Of a stretch of DNA of 64,000 nucleotides, positions 46,200 through 57,304 are shown piece by piece; the first letter of the stretch is position 1, and each line of letters starts with the position of its first letter. This stretch comes from Sequoia sempervirens (Eukaryota; Streptophyta; Pinopsida; Cupressales; Cupressaceae). Under the pieces are notes generated by a model. The model was not told the DNA's origin. It did not search any database and saw only the letters and a program-made list of their open reading frames with translations. The translations under genes were made by a program, and so were the position numbers. The DNA lies in NCBI GenBank assembly GCA_007258455.2, contig VDFB02115049.1:1-64000 (forward strand), given 5' to 3'.

Positions 46200-48123
46200 A
46201 TCGGCTAAACAGCCAAAACCTATCTCAACCCCACAATAGTGGAAACCCAAAAGCGATTTCAACCTCATTGACCAACTAGGAAAGACTCCCGCACAAATAT
46301 CTATCCTTGAGCTGCTTCGTATCTCTCCTGCGCACAAAGAAATCCTAGATAAAACTCTCCTAGAGTCGTCGGTCCCTAAGGACATTGATGTCAATCAATT
46401 TGAAACTATGGTGGGATATCTCACCACGCCACATCACGTCACCTTCTCAGATCAAGACTACTCATCACATAAAACCAACCACAATGACGCATTACACATA
46501 GAAAATTTTGTCCACAAGCACAAAGTTAGAAGGGTTTTAGTAGATGGCGGAGCAGGGTTGAATATATGCTCCCTCAAATTGGTTAAGGCTCTTGGGTTTT
46601 GTGATGCGTGCGTAGACCCAACGAAAAGCATAGTGATCAAAGCATACGATGACGAGGAATGCTCTTCAAGGGGTGTTATCTCTCTCCCTATCAGAGTGGG
46701 ACCTTTCATTGTAGACACAACCTACCAGGTCCTGGATTTGGAATTACCATATAACATTTTACTTGGCCGTCCATGGATCCACGCTTTAAAAGTCGTTCCA
46801 TCAACATACCACCAATGCCTCAAGTTTCCTTTTGATGGTACAGAAGTCACCATATACAGAGACCCCGACCCTTTCCAATATTGTACCAATTTAAGGGGTA
46901 TCTCCGAAAACTGGGTGCCTATTAATCGAGAATCACCTGGCTCCTCGTCATCCAAGTACATCGACTCCTCCACACTCACGTCATCTTCCACATCCGCTCC
47001 ATCCACATCTTCTGCCATACCACCACCTTCCACCAACCCTAAGACTGAATCAACTATCAAAATCCAGGACCTTGGCTATGGAGAATTCAAACTGCACACA
47101 GCATACAGCATAACAACAATGCCTAGATCTCCCAAGGACTATGGTTGGCCATGTTTCCGAATGGAACCTCAGGAAACCTTCATAGTCCCACCAAATATAG
47201 TTTTTATCAAGTGGGGAGACATGAGTGAGGAAGACCTTGCTGACATCACAGGATGGATCTATAAGGATACGGTCACATTACCCCCATTACCAGTTCAAAT
47301 ATATGGCAAAGGTTATGACTTCATGAAGGCTAAAGGCTACTATGGTACTAGTGGCCTAGGAAAAGACAAAACAGGCTGAAGGGAACCCATAGAAACTTTT
47401 CAAATTTTGAACTATCTTGGATTAGGGTTTGGATCACTTGCCAATGGTGATCGACGTACCTCTAGACTTTTAAATGAGCGAGTACATGCTTCTGACAGTG
47501 TCGAGACTACTAGGGAAACCCTCACCAAAACTGACTCCCACGAGTGGGAATTTGGCTCAGAACGATCCCTAAGTGACTGTTGTCTTGATGATTTGTTTGT
47601 CGAACCAGGGGAATTGACCTCTGAACAATGATTTTGGCAAACATTCAAAATTGAACAGGCACCAAGTAGTCAAAGTCATACTACCACTTCTCATAAAACA
47701 CAACAGCCATCATCTGACCCCCCTCAGTCTAATCTATCTAAAGTGTCAGACGACATTGATAACCAGGGCTTTAAAGCCTTCACTCCTTATTACGACAATG
47801 AATATGACACTAGTGAAGGAGAATATTGGATAGAGTCTGATGTAGAGTTGGATGATGATAACCTCATCTACAACATCAACGAATCAATCTGCCTGATGTC
47901 TGCATCCTCACCCCAATTCACTAGCCTTGACGATGGCATCTCTTTAGTTTACCCTGAACTAGTCGATTGGGACCAACAAGAACTGCCAGTTCTGGACACA
48001 TTCCAAAATGATGAAGCCATTGCCGAATTCATGGGATTACGAGAAGGCATACCCAATGGGGACCACAAATCAGGATTTTCCATTGATTTAGACTACACCG
48101 CATACTTCGGCGAGACTGTCTAG
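46200..48123 (+). pseudogene. Protease, G-patch and acidic tail of element 5
   Basis: It is in frame with gag. The active site reads VDGGAGLNIC (DGG in place of the common DSG, also in B2), and the second block is LPYNILLGRPWIHAL. A Ser/Thr/Pro-rich linker follows (47000 area), then FIKWGDMSEEDLADITGWIY and the G-patch-like KAKGYYGTSGLGKDKTG at about 47302-47376. After a stop at 47377 the acidic part (DSHEWEFGSE, EYDTSEGEYWIESDVELDDD) continues to 48123. DGGA in both copies suggests this active site is normal for the family. Confidence 0.85.
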
Positions 48124-48171
48124 TCCTCTAGTCACAAAAGTAAAAATAAAGTAAAAAATGAAACGTCTTTA

Positions 48172-48253
48172 GGTGAAAACCGAAAGGCACCTCTTGATGA
48201 TAAAATAGTAAAAATAAAGGATGAATCTGCGGGTGAAAACCTCTGAGGCGCCC
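48172..48253 (+). other. Two AAAA-bulge hairpins upstream of RT
   Basis: First hairpin 48172-48191: arms GGTG/CACC and CC/GG around GAAA. Second 48231-48253: arms GGGTG/CGCCC and CCT/AGG. Both have AAAA between lower and upper stem, on the 5' side. They belong to the same family as those at 51662-51821. Confidence 0.55.
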
Positions 48254-49231
48254 AAAGAGGGAGGACTGGACTTTCTCCCCGTGCAACAGGAGAAGTTGGC
48301 CATGCTTATTGAGGACACAATAGAAGATAACATTTCAACTGCAGAAGACCCCAAGATGGTCCTATTTGCCGCATCATTGACTGATGAAGAGAAACCAGAG
48401 TTTCATAAATTCTTTGCAGAACGGAAAATCAACTTTGCATGGTCCTATGTAGACATGCTAGGATTGGACCCCAAACTGGTTCTGCATCATCTGCCACTGT
48501 TACCCAATGCTAAACCAGTCAAGCAGTTGTGCAAAATGCACCCTCAAGTTGCTCTATTAGTCAAAGCCAAGTTAAAGAAATTACTGGATGTCAGATTCAT
48601 AAGGTCTATAGATTATGCTGAGTGGATTTCCAATCTAGTGCTAGTGACAAAGCCAAATGGGCTGATTCGGGTATGTACAGACTTTCAGGATCTAAATAAT
48701 GCATGTCCAAAGGATGACTTTTCTTTACCCAACATTGACATCATAGTCGACCTAACTGCAGGACATGAGATGCTATCCCTCATGGATGGTTTCTCCGGTT
48801 ATAATCAAATTCGCATTGCTCCTGAGGATCAACACAAAACAACATTCACTTGCCCATGGGGTACATACTATTGGAATGTCATGCCCTTTGGTCTCAAAAA
48901 CGTAGGTGCCACATATCAAAGGGCTATGACCACGATCTTCCACGACATGATGCACAATATAATGGAGGATTATGTAGACAACCTGTTGGCCAAATCAACA
49001 ACTAGGAAAGATCATTTGAAGGTACTCGACATAATTTTCAAGAGACTTGAAGAGTACAAGGTTCGGCTAAACCCTAAGAAGTGTGTTTTTGGGGTCACGT
49101 CAAGTAAACTATTGGGATACATAGTTTCCCGAAGAGGCATAGAGGTCGATCCGGCAAAGGTCAAAGCAATCATAGACATGCCTCTACCTAGAGGGATCAG
49201 TGAACTCAGAACTCTGCAGGGCAGAGTATAA
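48221..49231 (+). pseudogene. Reverse transcriptase of element 5
   Basis: The frame is shifted by one relative to gag-protease (slip near 48240). Blocks: FAWSYVDMLGLDPKLVLHHL, FIRSIDYAEWISNLVLV, IRVCTDFQDLNNACPKDDF, LSLMDGFSGYNQIRI, MPFGLKNVGATYQRAMT, the catalytic motif as YVDNLLAKS and VRLNPKKCVFGV. The second Asp of the YVDD pair is Asn, a G-to-A change that would abolish activity. A stop at 49229 comes before RNase H. Relatives in B2 keep YVDD. Confidence 0.92.
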
Positions 49232-49668
49232 TCTATTCGCCATTTCATAGCCCAATTGGCAGATAAGTGCCATCCATTCCAGTACCTGTTGTGCAAAAGT
49301 ATCCCCTTTGTATGGACGGATAAATGTCAAGAGGCCTTCCAGCAAATCAAAGATTACTTGCTGTCAACACCAGTACTCATGCCGCCTATTCATGGAAAAC
49401 CATTGATTCTATACATCTCCACTACTAGTTCAGCATTGGGGGCATTGCTGGCCCAAAATGATCACGAAGGAAAAGAAAGGGCAATCTATTACATCAGCTA
49501 CACATTGATAGGCTATGAGTTGAACTACACATACATTGAACGTGCATGCCTTGCTTTTGTCTTTGCATCCCAAAAACTAAGACACTATATGCTCAGTCAT
49601 CAGACACAACTGGTTGCCAAGATTGATCCATTGAATATCTACTAAGTCGAGTAGCATTAACAGGCCGG
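49232..49668 (+). pseudogene. Gypsy-type RNase H of element 5
   Basis: It follows RT in the same frame after one stop. Blocks: CHPFQYLLCKSIPFVWTD, LILYISTTSSALGALLAQ, ERAIYYISYTLIGYEL, ERACLAFVFASQKLRHYM. A frameshift at 49645 leads into the next domain. The first catalytic Asp is replaced (YIST), as is common for the gypsy RNase H of Tat elements. Confidence 0.85.
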
Positions 49669-50260
49669 TTGGCAAAATGGGTCATGATCCTAAGCGAGTA
49701 TGACATACAGTATGTTGAGTGCAAAGTAATAAAAGGGCAAGTAATAGCAGATCAACTAGCAGACGCACCGATTCAAGCCACTCATCGATTAGTAACTGAT
49801 TTTCCTGATGAGTCCATTTTTCATGCAGAACCGGCAGCACCATGGAAACTATATTTTGATGGGTCTCATACTGGTCATGGCTCAGGCGCTGGAATCTTGT
49901 TTATCACACCATAGGGGGATTCAATTCCTAAATCATTTCGGATTGCTTTCCCTTGTACAAATAACATTGCCGAATATGAAGCACTAGGCACAGGTCTCAA
50001 GTTGGCAATCAAATGGAAAATTCAAACATTGCTTGTATTCGGGGATTCCCAGCTCGTGATCAACCAAGTGAATGATGACTATGAAACAAAGGATGAGAAG
50101 TTGCTTCCCTACAAGAGGATGGTGGACAGTTTCCTGACATACTTTCAATCGATTTCTTTTGAGCAAATCCCCAGGGCACAAAATAAGGTAGCTGATGCAA
50201 TGGCTACTATCAGTTCTCTCTTGGACATCCCTAAAAATGTGCCACAATTTGAGTTCTTAG
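49669..50260 (+). pseudogene. Plant-type extra RNase H of element 5
   Basis: All four catalytic blocks are recognisable: WKLYFDGSHTGHGSGAGILF (Asp), NNIAEYEALGTGLKLAI (Glu), LLVFGDSQLVINQV (Asp) and RAQNKVADAMATI (Asp). The only interruption is one stop at 49914. It lies after the gypsy RNase H and before integrase, the usual Tat order. It cleaves RNA in RNA/DNA hybrids during cDNA synthesis. Confidence 0.9.
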
Positions 50261-51579
50261 TAGAACAGCTTTTGATACCAGCATACAATATCCCAGAATT
50301 GGAAATGGTTTGTGAACTTGTTGGTCCCAACTCTCCTTGGTATCAAGACATTTACGATTACCTAAAGTCTCACACCCTCCCACCGAACCTGTCAAATAAC
50401 CAACGGAAGTCCTTCAGTAGAAAATCCGCAAGGTATGCCATTGTAAGTGACACTCTCTACCGCTGTAGTTTCGACGATACCCTCCTTAGATATCTTGACA
50501 CCGACGAAGCATGTACGACCTTACAAGAAGTACACGACGGTATATGCGGATCTCATTCGAGTGGTCCTACACTAGCTGAGAAACTGACGAGACTTGGGTA
50601 TTATTGGCCGACAATGGAAAAAGATGCAATTGAATATGTCAGGACTTGTCACAAATGTCAAATACATAGTGACTTGGTCCATGCTCCAGCACAAGAACTC
50701 CGGCCCATCACTTCTCCTTGGCCCTTCACTCAATGGGGACTCGATCTCGTGGGTAAGATTCATCGAACCTCATCCAACAGCCATAAATTCATTATTACCA
50801 CCACTGAGTATTTCACAAAGTGGATTGAAGCCATCCCATTGACATATATTACTGGCAAACAAATATCAAAGTTCATCCTCAACTACATCATTTGTCGATA
50901 TGGCCTTCCACAGTCCATCATCACTAACAACGGACGTCTATTCAAAAACCAAGACGTACATGAGTTATGTGAATGATTCCATATCCAACACCACTTTTCA
51001 TCTCCATAATACCCACAAGGAAACGGCCAAGCTGAGGCATCCAATAAAACCATTGTCAAGATTCTCAAAAGGACTGTCAATGACGCTGGCCGCGACTGGC
51101 ACATACAACTTAACCCTGCTCTGTGGGCTTATCGAACTAGCATTCGTACTCCTACAGGGGCCACCCCGTTCGCCCTAGTCTTTGGCACTGAAGCCATCTT
51201 ACCCATTGAGGTCGAAATTCCTTCGCTACAAGTCTCCTTGAAGGGTCTTACTAATGAAGAGGACTACCGACAATCATGCCTGCATGAGCTAGAAATGCTA
51301 GAAGAAAGACAGAAAAACTCACTAAACCATCTCCAAGCATATCAGAATCGCCTTTGTCGCAGCTACAATAAAAAGGTTATGGTCAGAAAGTTTGACATCG
51401 GTGACCTAGTTCTAATGCAGAACCCCAAGAACCAAGCAGACAGAGAAAAGCCAAGAAAATTTGAACCAAACTGGCTAGGTCCCTATATTATCATATCTTC
51501 TTTTGGTTTCGAGGCTTATCAATTGGCAACTCCAGATGGGGAACAGTTGATAGAACCCATCAATAGTTTACATCTCTGA
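50261..51579 (+). pseudogene. Integrase of element 5
   Basis: In frame with the extra RNase H. It has a zinc finger with HDGICGSHSSG and CHKC, then core blocks GLDLVGKI (Asp), IITNNGRLF (usual Asp of TDNG reads Asn) and GQAEASNKTI (Glu). Stops are at 50974 and 51010. The C-terminal part is open from about 51013 to the stop at 51579: TPTGATPFALVFGTEAILP, the GDLVLMQNP segment and KFEPNWLGPYIIISSFG. It ends in EPINSLHL, a normal gypsy pol end. No chromodomain is seen. Confidence 0.92.
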
Positions 51580-51661
51580 AATTTCTACGCATAGCATCAG
51601 AGGATGGAGCTGAGAATCATAAAATACAAAAAAATTGAAAAATGATAAAAATTGTCACCCT

Positions 51662-51821
51662 GATGAAAACCTGGCAAACAGGCATCTTGGTGACACCAAA
51701 ACAAAAAAATCAAAAAATTGTGAAAATAGTAAAGAGAAAAATGATTCGTTCAATAGTGAAAACCTGGCAAACAGGCACTTTGGACAAGTACCATGGTGAA
51801 AACCTGGCAAATAGGCGCCAT
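51662..51821 (+). other. Three covarying AAAA-bulge hairpins after pol
   Basis: Each has the upper stem CCTG-GCAAA-CAGG (TAGG in the third) and AAAA on the 5' side. The lower stem differs but stays paired: GATG/CATC (51662-51686), AGTG/CACT (51755-51779) and ATGGTG/CGCCAT (51793-51821). Paired changes in the lower stem point to a conserved RNA or DNA fold. Confidence 0.7.
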
Positions 51822-52080
51822 TCGTAATCAATCATTGCTCTGCCATCTACTGTCACTTCGTCTAACTTGGCCTAGGATGAAGGGTATTTCTGCCATTATT
51901 TTTCGCAAAATCACCATCATATCCTACCCTACCTATCCTAGTAGATAACTGATTGACATCAAGTCCTGACGACTGTTCGTCTACCAAGTCAGCAGCATCC
52001 CTTGCAAATGGCTAAGTCTCAGACTTGACTGGGGGCATAAGGTTTATCACGAAACTGCAGTGGATGTCACACATGATCTT

Positions 52081-52240
52081 GACAAAAACATTGGCAAAAA
52101 GTCCTGAAAAAAAAGACAAAAACATTGGCAAAAAGTCTTGAAAAAAGAAAAAAACATTGGCAAATAGTCCTGAAGAAAGACCCAAAAACATCGCAAAATG
52201 TCCTAAAAAAAGACCTAAAAATCATAAAACGTCCTGAACA
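52081..52240 (+). repeat. About five tandem units of about 33 bp
   Basis: Units built on AAAACATTGGCAAAAAGTCCTG followed by an A-rich run start near 52081, 52115, 52148, 52181 and 52213, degenerating to the right. The repeat is purine-rich with no spacers. Confidence 0.75.
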
Positions 52241-52790
52241 AAACCAAACAAAAACATCAAACTGGTCAAAAAGCACAAACACATGGGCATCTCTTGTCAA
52301 AGTCAGTCGTGTCAAATCAGTCTTCGTCATCTATCTGAACTACGTTGTCTCTGCGCATTTGCTACGTAGGCAAGACTCACATTTTGAGTCCCCGAGACAT
52401 TAGGTCAGTCCTTTTAGGTTTGTCAAAATAAAATCATGATGCAATCTTTGGTCATCAAGACAAAATCATTGGTCGTGTCAAACTATGAGGTCTCTGAGTG
52501 TATGACGTAGGCAAGGCCATCTATTGATGAGCCCCCAAGGCCGCACTAGGTTAGTCCATTAGGGTTCATGGCACTACATTGGCACACACGTCAAAAGTCT
52601 TCAATCAATTTCGACATGGGGAAACTCCTAAGCCAAAGTAAAACAATCATTTATTCAAACATGGCTAATCTCATCAACATGTCACTCATATCATCATGAC
52701 AATATCGATATACGATCAAACACAAGTCAAACTCAGTCAAAACAAGTCAAATCATCATAAATAAGTCAAACTATCAAAATTCGGTTAATC

Positions 52791-53081
52791 TTCAGATGAG
52801 TCCTTCTGAACGATAACCTCTGTCATTTATGCCTTAGGATGTGTCCTTCCTAGGCATCGTCATCGTCATTCGACATTTTGAGTGATTCTCTTGATATTTA
52901 AAGATCACTCTTCCCAATAGCAGTATTCTTCAGATGTGTCCTTCTGAAGAATCAACTCTGTCATTTATGCCTTAGGATGTGTCCTTCCTAGGCATCGTTA
53001 TTATTTTGAGGGACCCCTTATGACCATTAGGGATCAAATCCTCTCAACATCGACATCATTCAGGATGTGTACTTCCTGAAT
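52791..53081 (+). other. Five hairpins with a conserved TGTGTCCT-type loop
   Basis: Loop TGTGTCCT (variants TGAGTCCT, TGTGTACT) is closed by different stems: TTCAGA/TCTGAA (52791-52810), GCCTTAGGA/TCCTAGGC (52831-52854 and 52969-52993), ATTCTTCAGA/TCTGAAGAAT, a perfect 10-bp stem (52925-52952) and ATTCAGGA/TCCTGAAT (53058-53081). A further stem GAGTGAT/ATCACTC lies at 52880-52910. Confidence 0.72.
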
Positions 53082-53240
53082 TCCCCAAGTCTCGGCATTT
53101 TCCAAGATCAATCAAAACTTTAAACACTTTGACATCTCGACATTATCAAACATGGCATCTTGGCGTCAGAACAGTGAATATCCAGATGCACTTGGCAAAC
53201 ACTTGACAAATTGTCTTTTTGATCTTTTATCATTTTATTA

Positions 53241-53465
53241 GTTTTTTAGCGAGATCCCAATAAGCAGGATTTAGAGAAGCAGTGACATAGCATGACAATT
53301 GACGCGCATGACTATTAGCTTCTCAGCGAGGTCCTAATTCTGGGATTTAGAAAAGCAACGACATATCATGATAGGGACTTTATTTTTGTATTTTGGCAGT
53401 CATGTCACTAGTTTCTCAAGGATGTCCTGGAAATAGGATTTAGAGAAGCAGCAACGTTTCATGAT
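53241..53465 (+). repeat. Three copies of a roughly 60-bp hairpin unit
   Basis: Copies near 53241-53295, 53313-53370 and 53407-53465 share the layout TTCTC, gap, GTCC, short loop, GGATTTAGAGAAGCA and an ACATATCATGA-type tail. TTCTC can pair with GAGAA and TCC with GGA. The first copy has a weaker outer stem. Confidence 0.6.
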
Positions 53466-53789
53466 CTGTCCTTGTCTTTTTCTATTTGTGGTTGATTAGG
53501 ACAACAAGACTGGGGCAATCACGCTCATAGTATGAGTCATGATCATCTTTGTCTGTGACTGTTTGTCTTATGTAATGGTACGGCCTTGCACACCTTGATC
53601 TATGTCATATCATGGTGTTTGTTGGCCATTACAACAGTTTTCCCAATGATGATTAAGAGCAATAAATATTAAAAGTCCTACAGTAAGGTTTTGAAGGATT
53701 TGGTCTAGGAATTAACATGCATTTTCATAGGGCTCATATCTTCCCTTCTTCAATCTGGTCATCTTCTCTCATCACTTTGATGATTCCTG

Positions 53790-54060
53790 TGACATCCATA
53801 AGTGCATACATAATCATATACACATCATACATACAATCCATACATACATAAGCAAGCATTGCATTAACATAATCATCATCATTGTATCAATACATCATTA
53901 ACATCATTAACATAATCATATAAAAATGCATTGCATCATCATGGCATCAAAATCACAAATAGGCATCATAGGACATACATGGCATCATAAGTTAAACATC
54001 ATACATGTCATAATATATAAAGAAAAGAGCATCACATAACACATGTAGGCCGCATCAAAA
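53790..54060. repeat. CAT/ACATA-rich low-complexity tract
   Basis: Degenerate runs of CATCAT, ACATAC and ATAATCAT without a fixed period. It lies just beyond the 3' end of the antisense PMD gene and may include its transcription end. Confidence 0.6.
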
Positions 54061-56725
54061 CTGCATAATCATATAGAATCATCTCAAAAAAGGTACAATG
54101 TCACGGGATAGAGTCAACGGATATCCCAAAAAATGGAGCTCGCAGGCTCATATAATATACATAATGTGTCATAATACAAAATGCCCCTAGGGTAGGCCCT
54201 CATCATCCCCTCGAGGCGAAGAATGTGGTGGAGGCAACTCTGTCACGGGCGCTGAAACAGTAGGTGGTCCTATAACGACCTCCGCCTGTGCCACTGTCAG
54301 AACTGAGAAGGCAGGTGTCATCTCAACAGTATAAAACACTCGTGAGGTCACTGCGGCTGAACTCTAAGAAGTAGAAGGATCAACCACTGGCAGCTGTACC
54401 TGGCCTGGCCTCTGCACTGAACCAGTGGAACCATGACTATGCCCTAAATGATGACCTGGAGTGTTCCTGCATGAATGATGGGACCTGTGCCCTGAAGTAT
54501 GTCCTGTCGAGGTAGACCCCTCGACACTGGTATGGCTCCTAGTACCACTGCCACTACCTGACCTATGCCCACTGCCTGTCCTTGTCTATGATCGGGACAA
54601 GGTAGGATCGCGTCGCTCTGGCAGCACTGCCTGCTCATAGAGTCTGGTACTGTCCCAATCTTGTGCTAACTCTGGCTAGCTCCCGAGCCATGTCTCCCAT
54701 AGGTCCTGTACACAAGGCTGCAAACTCAGTGCACCACTGGGCTGCATCCTACTGGCGGATCACCGCCTGATCCTGCTCTACTCGGGCTACCTCCAAAGCT
54801 GAATGTAGAGACCTGACTTGTGCCAAGCTAGCGTCCAATCTTTGATGAAGATCTAGCACCCTCTGATCTACTGTGGCATCTGGCAGCAACCCTGAAGTGG
54901 ATGGTATCTCCTCCTCCCCCTCCACCAACTGCCATCTGAGAAGTCTCTCGACCTCACCTATGGCATCATCCTCCTCATCATCATCATCATCCTGCCCTGC
55001 CACCTCCTCCTCCTGCCCACCCACCTCCACCTCCATCTCTAGCATATCCTCATGCCTCTCTGTCTCCGCCTCCTCCTCATGTCCTCTCATATCCTTCGCC
55101 TCTCCCCTCACCTCCACATCCTCCTCCTGTCTCTCCCCCTCGGCCTCCTCCTCCTGTCTCTCCTCGCCCTCTCCCTCCTGTCTGGGCTGCTCCTCACCCT
55201 CACCCTCCTCACCAACCTCTGGGATGGCATCTAATGCCACCCTCACCACTCGTGGGCGTACCCTCCAGACTTGTCACTGCCCATCTCGCTGTCACCTCCG
55301 CCCATCTCCACCATCATCTCCTCCCTGGCCTCTGTCCCTGCCTCCGCCTCCACCCCTGCCTTCATCTCTGCCTCCATCCCTGCCTCCACCTCTGCCTCCG
55401 TCATCACCACCCTGGCCTCCATCTCTGCCCCTACCTCCATCATCCCCACCCCTCCCTCCATCTCCATCCCTGCCTCGGCCTCTGCCTCTACCTTTGCCTC
55501 CATCTCTGCCTCTTCCACCTCATCTAACCCATGGCACTCGCAGAATGATTGACCGCCTGTCAACTGGGGCTGGCCCGTCCGAATCTGTCAAGGGCACTGG
55601 TCGGCATGCCTGCCACCATAGATCATATGCTGGCATCGTACCAGGATCTGTTGCTCCTCCTCTCCAACCCCAGGCCTGGGCTACTAACCCATCTATCTGT
55701 TGTGTCGCAAAGGCCACTGGAATGGCCGGGCCCCATGCATACTCTCTAGATGACCTGGCATACTCTGCTGTCCCCACGGGCACATCCTACTACTTGCCAA
55801 ACTGTCTCAATACACGCTGCGGCAAGTACATCTCAATGATCAAGGACGTCTGCACTATCCTGCCAATAAGATATCTATACTGTCTACAAAAGCTGAGATG
55901 CTCGTCCTCATCATCCCATGCCTCACAATCCTTGTACAGCCTCTAGATGAATGTCACCATAGTATCGATCCGATGCCGCCGCCACCCTGTCTCGCCCATA
56001 TGGGTTTGCTGTAATGCGCTAGCATAGTAGTATGAGTAGGGCATCCCCTCGACTAGCTGCGGTCTCTCAATAGGAGGGCAGAATAAGGCAATGTGCTCCC
56101 ATGCCCAGGTCATCATAAGGGTAGTCCCACAGGAGATACTCTCTCCTCTCCTGTACACGATGTCATGAAGCTGATGGTAAAGCATCCCTAGCAGGAAAGG
56201 ACCCCACACATAAACTATCCTGTCCCATCTCATGCCGACTAGGACGTCCCCCCAACCAATCAAAAATCCATGACCTCGCCGGTCAGGAATCAGGATACCT
56301 ACAATCATCGTCGCCAAGAACGCATCGAAACACCCATAGTGCTCTGCTAGGAACTCCCAATGGATCTCATAACCCTGAATGCCGAGTCCGGCACCCTGAT
56401 CCTAATAATAGGCATGAAAGGTCTACTCACCATGACGTGGATCATACACAATCCGCTCCCCTCGAATAGGAATCCAGAGAATACGGTAGACATCCTCCAG
56501 GGTAATGGTGGCCTCACCTGTCGATAGGTGGAAAGAACAGGTCTCGAAGTGCCACCGCTTGCACAAGGCAGTCAATAGTCCCCTGTTCTCCCGAATGGCA
56601 GGCATGAACGCATCATAAAATAGACCCAGTCACATCAATCGCCGCCGCACTCATGGGCCCAGCTGATCAACAAATTGAAACATGGTCAGTCTGCTCTCTC
56701 TCATGTAGATAGGGGCAAGCTGCCT

Positions 56726-57304
56726 CTGCAAAAAGACAAACACTGCATCAGCACTTCTAGGAAAAATGTCAACATCATGAAAGGCAACTAAGGCCATGTA
56801 AACACAAAAGCAAGTTTTATTAATGAAACAGGCAAGTGCGTCGCAAAGAAGCAGTTGCATCTCAAAAAGGCAGTTGCATCGCGAAAACACAACTGCGTTG
56901 TCCAAAAATAACAATTGCGAGTCAACATGACAATTGCATTTTGATAAGACACTTGCGTCACGAAATTTTGTGAATGCGTTGCAACATAGCGATTGCGACA
57001 TGATTTTACAATTGCAACTTCCAACATAGCAATTGCTTTGCAAAATAGCGATTGTGGCTTTCCAGCGGTCGAATGCGTCTCGATAAGTCACTTGTGTCAC
57101 ACGAATTATCAAATGCGGCGCGAACCACTGAAGCGGCTACATTATACATGGCACTTGCGTCGCGACGCATCAAATGCGTCGAACGCGAAGACAATTGTGG
57201 CTTACGCGAATGCATATGCGTCGCGGCGCATTCGTTGACTACCCTAGAAAGCATTAAATAGCACGTAAAACAATAAAATGACAAAGTGAGTTTAAGATAC
57301 ATAC
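56726..57304 (-). other. Intron of the antisense PMD gene
   Basis: Donor GTATGT at 57304, acceptor TTTTTGCAG ending at 56726, phase 0, with a pyrimidine-rich tract before the acceptor. Its presence shows that the PMD segment has not passed through a spliced sense copy of itself: the element RNA, running the other way, carries the intron's complement and cannot splice it. Confidence 0.8.
56815..57240. repeat. CpG-rich word array inside the PMD intron
   Basis: About 20 degenerate units of 17-22 bp, such as CAATTGCG, GTTGCATCGCG and AAATGCGTCG, with alternating orientation. A perfect 14-bp palindrome TGCGTCGCGACGCA is at 57156-57169. The same words occur in the leaders of element 5 (41490-41660, 42840-43020) and B2 (63360-63620). 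Confidence 0.65.

Larger units (their letters stand above)
51580..54186 (+). other. Non-coding 3' region of element 5 between pol and the PMD gene
   Basis: No gene on either strand. It holds four kinds of repeated, mostly self-complementary motifs (listed separately at 51662-51821, 52081-52240, 52791-53081 and 53241-53465) and a CAT-rich tract at its right end. In 51822-52080, 52251-52790 and 53466-53800 I see no further structure. Confidence 0.6.

Noticed and set aside
52081..52240. CRISPR-like regular repeats
   Set aside because: Plant retroelement context, adjacent units without unique spacers, and no associated genes.
54873..55946. Plus-strand ORF of 357 codons, Ser/Pro/Leu-rich
   Set aside because: It is the complement of the Gly- and Glu-rich tail of the antisense PMD gene. 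Its composition follows from those repeats and it has no domain of its own.
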